The notes beneath the pieces are model-generated. The model saw only the letters and a program-made list of their open reading frames with translations, had not been told where the DNA came from and searched no databases. A stretch of DNA of 64,000 nucleotides. Origin: Bradyrhizobium sp. NP1 (lineage in GTDB: Bacteria > Pseudomonadota > Alphaproteobacteria > Rhizobiales > Xanthobacteraceae). Each line of letters opens with the position of its first letter. The stretch's first letter is position 1. A program made the translations under genes and the position numbers. The stretch spans positions 2,210,001-2,274,000 of the forward strand of contig NZ_CP127385.1 in assembly GCF_030378205.1 (NCBI RefSeq), given 5' to 3'. Shown here in pieces: positions 1 to 9,112 of the stretch.

Positions 1-1
1 C

Positions 2-88
2 AGCGCGGGCTTTGCCAGACCTCCGATCGCCACATCGGCAGGCGCAGGGGCCCTTGTGGAGCTTGGCCCGGCCGCCAAATTCCGCTGA
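2..88 (+). CDS. 3' end of an unidentified gene (partial)
   Basis: An open frame enters from the left edge and ends at the TGA at 86-88, giving 28 residues ending in AAKFR. The family cannot be identified from this tail, which is rich in Ala, Gly and Pro. It is transcribed toward the FixK-box region. The stop codon lies in the first unit of a degenerate TTGACC repeat. The piece is short enough that the open frame could be chance. Confidence 0.3.
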   Translation, partial: SAGFARPPIATSAGAGALVELGPAAKFR

Positions 89-143
89 CCCAAGTTCTCT
101 TGACCCAAGTCTCTTGACCCAGGTTCTGTTTGACCTAGGTCAA
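85..143. repeat. Degenerate 14-16 bp repeat ending in a FixK box
   Basis: Four units of the form (C/T)TGACC(C/T)A(A/G)G begin at 85, 100, 114 and 130. The last unit is completed into a palindrome, TTGACCTAGGTCAA. Each unit therefore carries a FixK half-site, but only the fourth has both halves. Confidence 0.6.
130..143 (+). promoter_or_regulatory. FixK/FNR-type box upstream of the small gene at 213
   Basis: TTGACCTAGGTCAA is a perfect 14-bp palindrome that fits the rhizobial FixK consensus TTG-N8-CAA. Its centre is at 136.5. A class II activator site centred at -41.5 predicts transcription from about position 178, just before the ATGs at 201 and 213. Confidence 0.8.
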
Positions 144-212
144 CGCGCGCCAGTTGCCGGCCGCCTAGCCTGAATGTCTTTACGAACTGGCGAAAGCGGC
201 ATGCGAGACGGC

Positions 213-410
213 ATGAATGATCAGGCGATATGGCAACCGATCTCGACGGCTCCGTTCGGGCCGGATCTCGAGGTCGCCGTGATCGAAGGGGATCTCATCC
301 ATGCGCTGGTGTTTGCCTGCCGGCGCGCGCCGGACGGCTGGGTCAAGGTCGCGACCCGTGAACGGATTGTGGTCAGCCCGACGCATTGGCGCCCCTGGGC
401 GTCCCAATAG
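213..410 (+). CDS. Small conserved protein, paralog of 15387-15647
   Basis: A 65-residue soluble protein of unknown function. Its core reads W-x-x-I-x-TAP, then LE-x-AVI, F-x-C-x-R, DGW and THWR. The same series of motifs occurs in the minus-strand gene at 15387-15647, so the two are paralogs. Both lie behind FixK boxes, which implies microaerobic expression. In-frame ATGs occur at 174, 201 and 213. The one at 174 would precede the transcription start predicted from the box, so 213 (or 201) is preferred. No membrane segment or signal peptide is seen. The function is unknown; the single Cys and the conserved Trp and His residues are the only hints. Confidence 0.7.
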   Translation: MNDQAIWQPISTAPFGPDLEVAVIEGDLIHALVFACRRAPDGWVKVATRERIVVSPTHWRPWASQ

Positions 411-422
411 CCAGCGATCAGA

Positions 423-584
423 TTAGCGCTGCTTGTCCTGCGGAGGGGTCGCGCGCGGCTGCGCCAGCTTGGCTTCTTCCTCTGCAAGAAGTCGCTGGAT
501 CGTCTCCCGCTTGGCCGCATCCGTCTCGGTTTCGAGCAGCTTCCTGAAGTGCGCGATATTCAGATCCGCCACAGTCTTGTCCAT
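423..584 (-). CDS. Small conserved helical protein
   Basis: A 53-residue charged protein beginning [17 protein letters not shown]. Its middle, rich in Lys, Arg and Glu, looks like one long amphipathic helix, and the tail is polar. Short proteins of this appearance are frequent in Bradyrhizobium, but no function is known to me. It is convergent with the gene ending at 410 and divergent from fixL. The ATG at 584 is preferred because the upstream extension is low-complexity. Confidence 0.6.
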   Translation of the reverse strand: MDKTVADLNIAHFRKLLETETDAAKRETIQRLLAEEEAKLAQPRATPPQDKQR

Positions 585-747
585 GGCCACGCCTTCGCAT
601 CTGAGACAACTGGTGCTATCTGGCACAATTCCAAAAGCGACAAAAGGGGACAACCGGCCGCGCCGCCGATTGGCCCAAACTATTGATTTCCGGCGCTTGA
701 TCGGGTCGTCTGCGACAGAGTCCCATGATGCGCGGCGGATTAGGGAA

Positions 748-2187
748 ATGACGGAGCAGGGTCGCGTCTGGTTTCGCTACGGTTCGGCCGCGGGGGCGGC
801 CGCGCTCGCTTTCCTGTTTCGCCTGATGCTGCAGCCCTATTTCGAAGGGCGGGCCTTCACGGTCATTTTCGTTCCGGTCGTCGCCTTTGCCGCGTTCGCG
901 GGCGGCCGGGGTCCCGCGATTCTGGCGAGCGTGCTGTGCCTCGGCATTACGGCCTTCTTCCTGGGCGGCAGCCTCGGCGAGCCCGCCAACCTGATCGATG
1001 TCGCCTTCTTTGCCGTGCTCGGGCCGATCCTGGGCTTCATCGGCGACCGGCTTTTGCGGGAGACGGAGGAATCGCGTTACCGCCAGGTGCATCTGCAGTC
1101 GATCCTCGACACCGTGCCGGAAGCGGTCATCGTGATCGACGATCGCGGCATCATGCGCTCCTTCAGCGTCACCGCCGAACGGCTGTTCGGCTGGTCGGCG
1201 GAGGAGGTGATCGGAAAGAATGTGTCGATCCTGATGCCGACCCCCTACCGCGACGAGCATGACAGCTACCTCGATCGGTACCACAAGACCGGGGAACGGC
1301 GGATCATCGGCATCGGACGCATCGTCGTCGGCGAGCGCAAGGACGGCTCGACCTTCCCGATGGAATTGGCGGTCGGCGAGGCTCGCGTCGGCACCGAGCG
1401 GTTCTTCACGGGCTTCGTCCGCGACCTGACGGAGCGGCGGACGCAGGAGCGGCGCATGCAGGAGCTGCAGTCGGAGCTCGTCCATGTGTCCCGGCTGACC
1501 GCGATGGGGGAAATGGCCTCTTCCCTCGCGCATGAGCTGAACCAGCCGTTGTCGGCCATCACCAGCTATCTGCGCGGCGCCGCGACGCTGCTGAAGGCCG
1601 ATCAACCCGACAAGGCCCGCGTCCGCGAGGCGATCGAGCGAAGCGCCGATCAGGCGCTGCGTGCCGGCGACATCATCAAGCGGCTGCGCGAGTTCGTCGC
1701 CAAGGGCGAAACCCAGCACAGCCTGGAAGATCCCGCCGTGCTCGTCGAGGAGGCGGCGGCGCTCGCTCTGGTCGGCGCCAGGGAGCAGGGCGTGCGTGTG
1801 GTGTTGCGCTGCGACCACGATCTTCCCGAGGTCGTGGTCGACAAGATCCAGATCCAGCAGGTCGCGCTCAACCTGATCAGGAATGCGGTGGAGGCGATGG
1901 AAACCACGCGCCGCAGGGAGCTCACCGTGGTGGTGTCGCGCCAGGGCGCCTTCGCGTGCGTCTCGGTTGCCGACACGGGCACCGGAATCAGTCCCGAGAT
2001 CGCCAAGCACCTGTTCCAGCCCTTCGTGACCAGCAAGCCCAACGGAATGGGCGTCGGCCTCTCAATCTGCCGCACCATCATCGAGGCCCACGGCGGACGG
2101 ATTTCCGCCGGCCCGAACGGGGGCGGCGGAACGATCTTCGAATTCACCGTACCCTTCGCCGAGCCGGAGGCAGGCCATGAGCGATAA
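748..2187 (+). CDS. fixL: Oxygen-sensing histidine kinase FixL
   Basis: Membrane-bound haem kinase of 479 residues that phosphorylates FixJ when oxygen is low. Hydrophobic segments cover roughly residues 11-100 and a PAS domain about 113-230. H171 of the EHDSY motif aligns with the proximal haem ligand (His200) of B. japonicum FixL, and R191 of IIGIGR with the signalling Arg220. The phosphoacceptor is H262 in AHELNQP, and an HATPase domain with DTGTGIS and GVGLS motifs follows. Arg replaces the residue equivalent to His214. The start at 748 is the first Met before the hydrophobic region, but its ribosome site is poorly spaced, so an upstream TTG is possible. It overlaps fixJ by 11 bp. Confidence 0.93.
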   Translation: MTEQGRVWFRYGSAAGAAALAFLFRLMLQPYFEGRAFTVIFVPVVAFAAFAGGRGPAILASVLCLGITAFFLGGSLGEPANLIDVAFFAVLGPILGFIGDRLLRETEESRYRQVHLQSILDTVPEAVIVIDDRGIMRSFSVTAERLFGWSAEEVIGKNVSILMPTPYRDEHDSYLDRYHKTGERRIIGIGRIVVGERKDGSTFPMELAVGEARVGTERFFTGFVRDLTERRTQERRMQELQSELVHVSRLTAMGEMASSLAHELNQPLSAITSYLRGAATLLKADQPDKARVREAIERSADQALRAGDIIKRLREFVAKGETQHSLEDPAVLVEEAAALALVGAREQGVRVVLRCDHDLPEVVVDKIQIQQVALNLIRNAVEAMETTRRRELTVVVSRQGAFACVSVADTGTGISPEIAKHLFQPFVTSKPNGMGVGLSICRTIIEAHGGRISAGPNGGGGTIFEFTVPFAEPEAGHER

Positions 2188-2785
2188 GACCGTCATCCAT
2201 ATTGTCGACGACGATGCGGCGATGCGCGACTCGCTGGCGTTCCTGCTCGACGTCAACGGCTTCAAACCGCAGGTCTACGATTCCGCGGACGCCTTCGTGG
2301 CGCGCTCGGCGCCCGGCGCGCTCGATTGCATCGTCTCGGATATCCGCATGCCGGGCATGAACGGCATCGAGCTGGTGCGCAAGCTCAGGAGCGAAGGGGC
2401 GACCTGTGCGGTGATCCTGATCACCGGACACGGCGACGTCGCACTCGCGGTCGAGGCGATGAAGGCGGGCGCCGCCGATTTCATCGAGAAGCCGTTCGAT
2501 GACGAGGCCCTGCTCGGCGCGATCCGTGCCGCGCTGGAGGCGCGTCCCGTCGCGCAGGGCGACAGCAATGCGCGCAAGGAAGCCGAGGCGCGTCTGGCCG
2601 AGCTGTCGCCACGAGAGCGCGATGTGCTGCAGGGCCTGGTTGCCGGAAAGATCAACAAGGTGATCGCGCATGACCTCAACATCAGCCCGCGTACCGTGGA
2701 AGTCTATCGCGCCAACCTGATGGCCAAGACCGGCGTGCGCAGCATGTCCGAGCTGATGCGGATCGCGCTGGCGGCGGGCCTGTGA
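2177..2785 (+). CDS. fixJ: Response regulator FixJ
   Basis: Two-component activator of 202 residues. The receiver domain (about 1-120) has the acidic DDD cluster at 11-13, phosphoacceptor D55 in the IVSDIRMPG motif, and Lys in EKPF. A LuxR-type helix-turn-helix follows at about 140-200, with LSPRERDVL and the SPRTVEVY recognition helix. The start codon lies inside fixL, so the pair is translationally coupled. FixJ of this family activates fixK; a candidate site lies upstream of the fixK gene at 15853. Confidence 0.95.
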   Translation: MSDKTVIHIVDDDAAMRDSLAFLLDVNGFKPQVYDSADAFVARSAPGALDCIVSDIRMPGMNGIELVRKLRSEGATCAVILITGHGDVALAVEAMKAGAADFIEKPFDDEALLGAIRAALEARPVAQGDSNARKEAEARLAELSPRERDVLQGLVAGKINKVIAHDLNISPRTVEVYRANLMAKTGVRSMSELMRIALAAGL

Positions 2786-2833
2786 GCGGCATCCTTCCCT
2801 GGCCGCACCCTGTGGCCGCCGGCGCGCTCGCGG

Positions 2834-2847
2834 TTGACCAGGATCAA
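2834..2847 (+). promoter_or_regulatory. FixK box upstream of the DUF2892 gene
   Basis: TTGACCAGGATCAA matches TTGA-N6-TCAA. Its centre at 2840.5 predicts a start of transcription near 2882, 23 nt before the ATG at 2905. Confidence 0.8.
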
Positions 2848-2904
2848 GGCAGGCTTGCCCGCGGTGTCGCAGGATGCCTGCACGATCAACCGGGAGACGT
2901 CACC

Positions 2905-3120
2905 ATGTCCCGCAATATCGGAATTCTCGACCAGGCGATCCGCACACTGCTCGGCTTCGCGCTGTTCGCCTTCCTGGTGAAGGATGGCGCGCTGATGCCG
3001 GCCTCCGCCTTGACCGCCCTGATCGCGATCTATCTATTCGTGACCGGCCTGTTGCGGTACTGCCCGCTCTACGCTCTGCTCGGCATGAACACGGCCGGGC
3101 GACTGGACCGCTCGGCTTAG
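2905..3120 (+). CDS. DUF2892-type inner membrane protein
   Basis: A 71-residue protein starting MSRNIGILDQAIR, with two hydrophobic stretches and the motif LLRYCPLYALLG. This matches the short DUF2892 / YgaP-like membrane family, whose members often accompany sulfur or respiratory genes. The ATG is preceded by GGGAG. The FixK box at 2834 should make it microaerobically induced, independently of fixLJ just upstream. The exact function is unknown. Confidence 0.85.
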   Translation: MSRNIGILDQAIRTLLGFALFAFLVKDGALMPASALTALIAIYLFVTGLLRYCPLYALLGMNTAGRLDRSA

Positions 3121-3156
3121 GAAGCAGGCTGCGATCGTCCAAGGGTGGAGTCTTCC

Positions 3157-4377
3157 GTGTTTCGCCTTCGTCGGCTGGCCCGGCTTCGGCAGCGACTATA
3201 CGGCATTCTTGATCCCGGCCCGGGCGCGGGCCGGCTCGGCGTGGGCGTCAATCTGACGCTGATCGGGCTGATCGTGGTGACGCTGGCGGCGACCATCCTG
3301 GAGAGCGTGCCGCGGCTCGCGGCGACCTATGGCGGCCTGTTCGAGGCGATCGAATATCTCGCACTCGCCGTCTTTTCCATCGAATACCTGGCGCGGCTAT
3401 GGACCGCGATCGAGCAGCCGCCGTGGCGCCGTCTCGGCGCGATCCGGGCTCGCCTCGCTTTCGTCGTGAGCCCGGCCGGGCTGATCGATCTGGCCGCGGT
3501 GCTGCCGTTCTGGCTGTCCTTCGTCATTGCAGCCGATTTCAAGGTGCTGCTGGTGCTGCGGCTCGCGCGCTTCTTCAAGCTCACGCGCTATTCGCCGGCG
3601 ATGCGCTCGCTGCTCGAGGCGCTCTACACCGAGCGGCGCGCCCTGGTCGGCTGTTTCGTGATCCTGTTCGGCGCGACGCTGGTCGCGGCGGCGCTGATGC
3701 ACCTCGTCGAAGGCACGGCGCAGCCTGACAAGTTCGGCACCATCCCCGATGCCATGTGGTGGGCGATCGTGACGCTCGGCACCGTCGGCTATGGCGATGT
3801 CGTCCCGGTGACGCCGGCCGGCCGGCTGCTGGCAGGCGCGACCATCTTCGTCGGGATACTGATGGTCGCCTTGCCCGTCGGCATCGTGGCGACGGCCTTC
3901 GCCAACGAGGTTCATCGCAGGGAGTTTGTCGTCACCTGGAGCCTGGTGGCGCGGATTCCGCTGTTCAGCGAGCTGAACGCGACCCAGATCGCCGACGTGA
4001 TGAAGCTGTTGCGCGCGCAGAAGGCGGAGAAGGGAACGATCATCGCCCGCCGTGGCGAGGCGGCCCATTCGATGTACCTGATCGTGGACGGCGCGGTCGA
4101 AATCAAGCTTCGCCACGGTCACGTGCAGCTCGGCGAGGGCGATTTCTTCGGGGAAGTCGCAGCGCTGCGTCAGTCGCGGCGTTCGGCAACCGTGATCGCG
4201 CTGCGGCCGACCCGCCTGCTCGCGCTCGATGCCTCCGATCTGCGCAGCCTGATGGACCGGGAGCCCCAGATTGCGGCCCGCGTCTGGGATGCGGCGCGCA
4301 CGCGCCTGGGCAGTGACTTCGAAAAGGCGGCGGGCGACATTCTCGCCACGGAACTGCCCGCAAACCCGGCCGCCTGA
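3157..4377 (+). CDS. Cyclic-nucleotide-gated K+ channel (MlotiK1 family)
   Basis: Six-transmembrane voltage-gated-type potassium channel with a C-terminal cyclic-nucleotide-binding domain, about 406 residues. The S4-like helix carries regularly spaced Arg (VLRLARFFKLTRYS). The selectivity filter is TVGYGD (209-214). The binding domain from about residue 270 has the FGEVAALRQSRRSATV phosphate-binding cassette. This layout matches MlotiK1, with a slightly longer tail. GTG 3157 is preceded by GGTGGAG at good spacing; GTG 3145 is the alternative. It follows the DUF2892 gene by 36 bp and may be co-transcribed from the FixK box at 2834. Confidence 0.88.
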   Translation: MFRLRRLARLRQRLYGILDPGPGAGRLGVGVNLTLIGLIVVTLAATILESVPRLAATYGGLFEAIEYLALAVFSIEYLARLWTAIEQPPWRRLGAIRARLAFVVSPAGLIDLAAVLPFWLSFVIAADFKVLLVLRLARFFKLTRYSPAMRSLLEALYTERRALVGCFVILFGATLVAAALMHLVEGTAQPDKFGTIPDAMWWAIVTLGTVGYGDVVPVTPAGRLLAGATIFVGILMVALPVGIVATAFANEVHRREFVVTWSLVARIPLFSELNATQIADVMKLLRAQKAEKGTIIARRGEAAHSMYLIVDGAVEIKLRHGHVQLGEGDFFGEVAALRQSRRSATVIALRPTRLLALDASDLRSLMDREPQIAARVWDAARTRLGSDFEKAAGDILATELPANPAA

Positions 4378-4393
4378 CGGCGGCTCGGGACGC

Positions 4394-4549
4394 TCAGAGC
4401 GACCGCCGCTTCGGCGGATCGGTGAAATCGGCCGGCGCCGGGCCGGTCGTGAGGTTGCGCGTTTGCGCCTCCGCCCAGGCCAGCGCGCCGGCGAAGACCG
4501 CGAACATCGCGACCACACCGGCAAGCAGGATCATTGTTGAAACGGGCAT
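4394..4549 (-). CDS. Small single-span membrane protein
   Basis: A 51-residue protein beginning MPVSTMILLAGVV. One hydrophobic helix (about 5-27) is followed by a polar, Pro-rich tail. CAGGAGAT precedes the ATG. It is divergent from the CBS-BON gene, and the single FixK box at 4604-4617 lies at the right distance (predicted start about 4569) to drive it. The function is unknown. Confidence 0.65.
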   Translation of the reverse strand: MPVSTMILLAGVVAMFAVFAGALAWAEAQTRNLTTGPAPADFTDPPKRRSL

Positions 4550-4603
4550 GGCTGATCTCCTGTCTGGATGAAACCACACTCGCCGAATCGACGCGGTCGC
4601 GCC

Positions 4604-4617
4604 TTGACGTGGATCAA
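4604..4617. promoter_or_regulatory. Central FixK box between divergent genes
   Basis: TTGACGTGGATCAA. The centre at 4610.5 is about 62 nt from both the ATG at 4549 (minus strand) and the ATG at 4673 (plus strand). One box could thus serve both promoters at -41.5, with predicted starts at about 4569 and 4652. Confidence 0.8.
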
Positions 4618-4672
4618 ACAGGTTCGATGCCTGCGGCGTAGGATCGTCTCATCAGCAGATCAGGAGATTGTC

Positions 4673-5395
4673 ATGCGCGCGCATCAGATCATGACCCGGA
4701 ACGTGATCACGGTCGGGCCCGAGGCCAGGATCGTGGAGGCAGCGAAGCTGATGCTCGAGAATCACGTCAGCGGCCTTCCGGTCATCGACAACACCGGCAA
4801 GCTGGTCGGTATCGTCACCGAGGGCGATTTCCTGCGGCGCGCCGAGATCGGTACGCAGCGCAAGCGCCCGCGCTGGCTGCAGTTTTTTGTCGGGCCGTCG
4901 CGCGCGGCGAGCGAGTTCGTCCACGCCAGCGGCCGCAAGGTCGAGGAGGTCATGACCGGGGAGCCGCTGACCGTGACCGAGCAGACCAGCCTCGACGAGA
5001 TCGTGCGGCTGATGGAGAAGAACGGCGTCAAGCGCCTGCCGGTCGTGAGCGGCGACCGCCTGGTCGGCATCGTCTCACGCGCGAACCTCGTTCAGGCGGT
5101 GGCGAGCCTGGCGCGCGACGTGCCGGACCCGACTGCCGATGACGACCATATCCGCGAGCGTTGCACGCACGCGATCCTCGATACCGACTGGCGGCCGATC
5201 GGGTTGCAGGTGACGGTGCGCGACGGCGTCGTCCATCTGCACGGCATCATCATCAACGCCGACGCACGGCAGGCCGCGATCGTGGCGGCGGAAAACGTCG
5301 CCGGTGTCAAGGAGGTGCACGATCACCTCGCCTTCGTCGACACCTATTCGGGCTTCTACGTCGAATCGCCCGAGGACATCAAGGCAACGGGCTGA
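4673..5395 (+). CDS. CBS-domain pair with C-terminal BON domain
   Basis: A 240-residue protein. Two CBS domains (about 1-60 and 90-150) carry SGLPVIDNTGKLVGIVTEGDFL and KRLPVVSGDRLVGIVSR-like cores, which bind adenine nucleotides in this family. A BON domain (about 165-235) contains VTVRDGVVHLHGII. CBS-BON proteins are common in rhizobia and are thought to act as nucleotide-responsive or envelope-associated regulators, but the partner is unknown. AGGAG precedes the ATG, and a FixK box lies upstream at 4604. Confidence 0.88.
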   Translation: MRAHQIMTRNVITVGPEARIVEAAKLMLENHVSGLPVIDNTGKLVGIVTEGDFLRRAEIGTQRKRPRWLQFFVGPSRAASEFVHASGRKVEEVMTGEPLTVTEQTSLDEIVRLMEKNGVKRLPVVSGDRLVGIVSRANLVQAVASLARDVPDPTADDDHIRERCTHAILDTDWRPIGLQVTVRDGVVHLHGIIINADARQAAIVAAENVAGVKEVHDHLAFVDTYSGFYVESPEDIKATG

Positions 5396-5409
5396 CGGAG
5401 CGCGAATCG

Positions 5410-5568
5410 ATGTTTCGCCTCATCATGATGTTGCTGACGTCGATCGCGGGGCTGTTCGTTGCGAACGAAGCCTTGAATCTCAGCCTGGTCGAAACAGTAG
5501 TGGCCGTCATCCTGATCCTCGGCTTCCTGGTATTGGCGACCGGCTGGACGCTCCGCCGCTCCGTCTGA
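5410..5568 (+). CDS. Small hydrophobic membrane protein
   Basis: A 52-residue protein (MFRLIMMLLTSIAGLF start) with two hydrophobic helices and a basic C-terminus WTLRRSV. It starts 14 nt after the CBS-BON stop with GGAG upstream, so it is probably in the same transcript. No family was recognised. Confidence 0.6.
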   Translation: MFRLIMMLLTSIAGLFVANEALNLSLVETVVAVILILGFLVLATGWTLRRSV

Positions 5569-5582
5569 TTGACCCCGATCAA
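5569..5582 (+). promoter_or_regulatory. FixK box upstream of the 79-aa gene and hemN
   Basis: TTGACCCCGATCAA starts directly after the preceding stop codon. The centre at 5575.5 predicts transcription from about 5617, 18 nt before the GTG at 5635. Confidence 0.8.
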
Positions 5583-5634
5583 GGCGCCGGTTGCGAAAAT
5601 GTCGGATCGTCGTTCAAGACAAGGGAGGACCGCC

Positions 5635-5874
5635 GTGCTTACATTCGACGTACGTTTCATCAAGACGGTCTGCGACGATACCGGTCACGAGCACCGCGCC
5701 TGCCAGGCCGCGTTTGCGATTGAGGCCACTTCGCTGAGTGATGCCGTGCGGCGCGCCGAAACCGAGTTCTGCCGGCAGAAGCACGTCCATGACTGGACCA
5801 TCTTCGCCGATGCGGTGGAATTCCGCTCGCCGACCGGCGTGTCGCGGGCGTGGCTCGCCGACGCCGCGAACTGA
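5635..5874 (+). CDS. Small conserved protein upstream of hemN
   Basis: A 79-residue soluble protein starting at GTG 5635 with GGGAGG eight bases upstream. It has three Cys (in TVCDD, RACQ and EFCRQ) and several His, so a redox or metal role is possible but unproven. It is the first gene after a FixK box and lies 21 bp before hemN, suggesting a two-gene microaerobic operon. I do not recognise a family. Confidence 0.65.
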   Translation: MLTFDVRFIKTVCDDTGHEHRACQAAFAIEATSLSDAVRRAETEFCRQKHVHDWTIFADAVEFRSPTGVSRAWLADAAN

Positions 5875-5895
5875 AGGACGCGCACGAGGCAAGCC

Positions 5896-7230
5896 GTGGA
5901 CAGCACCGCCCGACGATACGCCGAGCGCAACGTGCCTCGTTACACTTCCTATCCGACCGCGGCCGATTTTACCGCGCAGGTCGGACCAGGCGATCATGCC
6001 GCCTGGCTTGGCGCGCTTGATCCGCAGGAGAGCATTTCGGTTTACCTGCATGTGCCCTATTGCCGCGAGATCTGTCTCTATTGCGGCTGCAATACCAAGA
6101 AGGCGATCCGCGACGACGTGATTGCGGACTATCGCCGGGCGCTGGAGGCAGAGATCGCCCACGCGAGCCGCCTTGCGAAACGGCGGCTGTGTGTCGCGCG
6201 GCTGCATTGGGGCGGGGGCACGCCGAGCATTCTCGGGGCCGCCGGGCTGGAATCGGTTCTGGCCGTGATTGAGGAGCGTTTTTCCCTTGCGAATGGACTG
6301 GAGCATGCGATCGAGCTCGATCCGCGCCATGTAACCGAGACGCTCGCGAAGCATCTGGCGACGCTCGGCGTGACGCGCGCGAGCCTCGGCATCCAGGACA
6401 CTAATCCGCTGGTGCAGGCGGCGATCGGCAGGCTGCAGCCCCTTGCCATGGTGCAGGCGGCGGTCGATCGCCTGCGATCCGCCGGCATCGACAATCTGAG
6501 CTTCGATTTGATGTACGGCCTGCCGCTGCAGTCGGTCGAATCGATCCGCAGGACCTGCATCGAGGCGCTGTCGCTGTCGCCGCGGCGGATCGCCTGTTTC
6601 GGCTATGCCCACCTGCCGCGGCTGAAGGCGAACCAGCGCCGGATCGATGCGGCCGCGCTGCCGTCGCAGGATCAGCGCATCCTGCAGGCCGAAGCCATGG
6701 CCGAAGCGCTCGCGGGTGCGGGCTATGTGCCGATCGGCATCGATCACTTCGCGCGGCCGGACGATCCGCTCGCGCGGGCTACCGTTTCGGGGAAGCTGCA
6801 CCGCAATTTCCAGGGCTATACCGACGACGACCGCAAGGTGCTGCTCGGTTTTGGCGCGTCGTCGATCTCGACCTTTGCCAACGGCTTCGTCCAGAACATT
6901 GCCGATGTGCCGAGTTATGTCCGCAGGATCGGGAGTGGCGCGCTCGCTTCAGTGCGGGGCTGCCGGATCTCGCCGGAGGATCGCGCGCGCGGGCGGATCA
7001 TCGAGCGGCTGATGTGCGACTTCGAGGCCGATCTGGATGCGCTCGCGCCTGGTCTTGATCTAACCGGAGAGCTTGCGCAGCTCGATCCGATGCGAAGGGA
7101 CGGGCTCATCGAGACCGTGGCCGGCAGGCTTGTCGTGACCGATGCGGGGCGCGCCGTGGTCCGGGTGATCGCCGCAACCTTCGACGCCTTCAGGCGCAGC
7201 GAAGCGCTGCAGTTCAGCCGCGCTGTCTGA
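5896..7230 (+). CDS. hemN: Oxygen-independent coproporphyrinogen III oxidase HemN
   Basis: Radical SAM enzyme of 444 residues that decarboxylates coproporphyrinogen III to protoporphyrinogen IX without oxygen. It keeps haem supply going for the cbb3 oxidase at low oxygen. The cluster motif is C56-x3-C60-x2-C63, followed by Cys65. The N-terminal VPRYTSYPTA, the HWGGGTP motif and a C-terminal HemN domain are present. Length is near that of E. coli HemN (457 aa). The start is GTG 5896. It shares the FixK promoter at 5569 through the 79-aa gene. Confidence 0.95.
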   Translation: MDSTARRYAERNVPRYTSYPTAADFTAQVGPGDHAAWLGALDPQESISVYLHVPYCREICLYCGCNTKKAIRDDVIADYRRALEAEIAHASRLAKRRLCVARLHWGGGTPSILGAAGLESVLAVIEERFSLANGLEHAIELDPRHVTETLAKHLATLGVTRASLGIQDTNPLVQAAIGRLQPLAMVQAAVDRLRSAGIDNLSFDLMYGLPLQSVESIRRTCIEALSLSPRRIACFGYAHLPRLKANQRRIDAAALPSQDQRILQAEAMAEALAGAGYVPIGIDHFARPDDPLARATVSGKLHRNFQGYTDDDRKVLLGFGASSISTFANGFVQNIADVPSYVRRIGSGALASVRGCRISPEDRARGRIIERLMCDFEADLDALAPGLDLTGELAQLDPMRRDGLIETVAGRLVVTDAGRAVVRVIAATFDAFRRSEALQFSRAV

Positions 7231-7375
7231 GCGCCGCATCGACCGGAAATCAAATTAATCCGATTCGTTCGCTGCGGCTGCCTCGCAGAAGGGCCTGACC
7301 TTGGCGCTGGCGCGTCCCGGCGCCACCGGGATTCCACGGATATCGGCATCGATTTGGCGCTCAACCTCGCATCGC

Positions 7376-7389
7376 TTGATCTCGATCAA
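7376..7389 (+). promoter_or_regulatory. FixK box of the fixNOQP operon
   Basis: TTGATCTCGATCAA, the closest of the window to the textbook FNR/FixK box. The centre at 7382.5 predicts transcription from about 7424, 25 nt before fixN. Confidence 0.88.
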
Positions 7390-7448
7390 ATCGCCGGTGC
7401 GTCCGCTGTGGTTCCTAGACGGCGCAGATCCACAAAGAAAGTCGCGCC

Positions 7449-9104
7449 ATGGCAAACGCGTCCATCAGTTCGAAATCGATGACATCAGGCGAAGCGATTC
7501 TTGCGCCGCTGTTCGTCGTGCTTGCATTCCTTTGCCTGGTCGGGGCGGCGATGGCGCAGGATGCGCCGTTTGCCTTTCATGCTTCGCTTGGCTGCGTGGC
7601 GAGCCTGTTCGCCGCCTTCATGATCCTGAACCGCTACTACGACCGGCCGGCCGAGTTGCCGCCACAGGAGATCGGCGGGCGGCCGAACTACAATTTCGGG
7701 CCGATCAAGTTCGCAGCCGGCGCGGCCATGTTCTGGGGCATTGCCGGCTTCGCGGTCGGGCTGATCATCGCCTGCCAGCTCGCATGGCCGGCGCTCAATC
7801 TCGATCTGCCGTGGACCACGTTCGGCCGGTTGCGGCCGCTGCACACCTCGGCGGTGATTTTCGCCTTCGGCGGCAACGTGCTGATCGCAACCTCGTTCTA
7901 CGTCGTCCAGAAGACCTGTCGGGTGCGCATGGCCGGCGACATCGCGCCGTGGTTCGTCGTGCTCGGCTACAATTTCTTCATCGTCATCGCCGGTACCGGC
8001 TATCTGCTCGGCGTGACGCAGTCCAAGGAATATGCCGAACCGGAGTGGTACGCCGACCTCTGGCTGACCATCGTGTGGGTGACTTATCTGCTGGTGTTCC
8101 TGATGACGCTGGTCAAGCGCAAGGAACCGCACATCTTCGTCGCCAACTGGTTCTATCTCGCCTTCATCATCACGATTGCGGTCCTGCATCTCGGCAACAA
8201 CCCGGCGCTGCCGGTGTCGTTGCTCGGGTCGAAATCCTACATCGCCTGGGGCGGCGTGCAGGATGCGATGTTCCAGTGGTGGTACGGCCACAATGCGGTC
8301 GGCTTCTTCCTCACCGCCGGCTTCCTCGCCATCATGTACTACTTCATCCCGAAGCGGGCGGAGCGGCCGATCTATTCCTACCGGCTTTCGATCATCCACT
8401 TCTGGGCGCTGATCTTCCTCTACATCTGGGCCGGCCCGCACCATCTCCATTATACCGCGCTGCCCGACTGGGCGCAGACGCTCGGCATGACCTTCTCGAT
8501 CATGCTGTGGATGCCTTCCTGGGGCGGCATGATCAACGGCCTGATGACGCTCTCGGGCGCCTGGGACAAGCTGCGCACCGATCCGGTGCTGCGCATGATG
8601 GTGGTTTCGGTCGCCTTCTACGGCATGTCGACCTTCGAAGGGCCGATGATGTCGATCAAGGTGGTCAATTCGCTCAGCCACTACACCGACTGGACCATCG
8701 GTCACGTGCATTCCGGCGCGCTTGGCTGGGTCGGCTTCGTCTCGTTCGGCGCGCTGTATTGCCTGGTGCCATGGCTGTGGGGCCGCAAGAGCCTCTACAG
8801 CATGAAGCTCGTCAACTGGCACTTCTGGATCTCGACGCTGGGCATCGTGCTCTACATCTCCGCGATGTGGGTGTCGGGAATCCTGCAGGGCCTGATGTGG
8901 CGCGCCTACACCTCGCTCGGCTTCCTCGAATACTCCTTCATCGAATCCGTCGAAGCCATGCATCCCTTCTACATCATCCGCGCGGCCGGCGGCGCGCTGT
9001 TCCTGATCGGAGCGCTGGTCATGGCCTTCAATCTCTGGATGACGGTCAACGCAGGTGAAGTCGATCAAACGCAGGGCGCAGGCCTGCTGCAACCCGCCGA
9101 ATAG
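7449..9104 (+). CDS. fixN: cbb3-type cytochrome oxidase subunit I FixN
   Basis: Catalytic subunit (551 aa) of the high-affinity cbb3 terminal oxidase, a haem-copper enzyme that reduces O2 and pumps protons in the inner membrane. About twelve hydrophobic helices can be traced. Haem and copper ligand regions include [26 protein letters not shown], and [15 protein letters not shown] near the high-spin haem. It starts the fixNOQP operon behind the FixK box at 7376, and fixO follows after 8 bp. Confidence 0.97.
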   Translation: MANASISSKSMTSGEAILAPLFVVLAFLCLVGAAMAQDAPFAFHASLGCVASLFAAFMILNRYYDRPAELPPQEIGGRPNYNFGPIKFAAGAAMFWGIAGFAVGLIIACQLAWPALNLDLPWTTFGRLRPLHTSAVIFAFGGNVLIATSFYVVQKTCRVRMAGDIAPWFVVLGYNFFIVIAGTGYLLGVTQSKEYAEPEWYADLWLTIVWVTYLLVFLMTLVKRKEPHIFVANWFYLAFIITIAVLHLGNNPALPVSLLGSKSYIAWGGVQDAMFQWWYGHNAVGFFLTAGFLAIMYYFIPKRAERPIYSYRLSIIHFWALIFLYIWAGPHHLHYTALPDWAQTLGMTFSIMLWMPSWGGMINGLMTLSGAWDKLRTDPVLRMMVVSVAFYGMSTFEGPMMSIKVVNSLSHYTDWTIGHVHSGALGWVGFVSFGALYCLVPWLWGRKSLYSMKLVNWHFWISTLGIVLYISAMWVSGILQGLMWRAYTSLGFLEYSFIESVEAMHPFYIIRAAGGALFLIGALVMAFNLWMTVNAGEVDQTQGAGLLQPAE

Positions 9105-9112
9105 GTCATCGC

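Noticed and set aside
616..2010. Long open frame on the minus strand opposite fixL (464 codons)
   Set aside because: High-G+C codon bias leaves the antisense frame open; the product has no domain motif and fixL opposite is certain.
7301..9058. Plus-strand open frame in another frame over fixN
   Set aside because: Low-complexity Arg-rich translation, overlapped by intact fixN with all conserved motifs.
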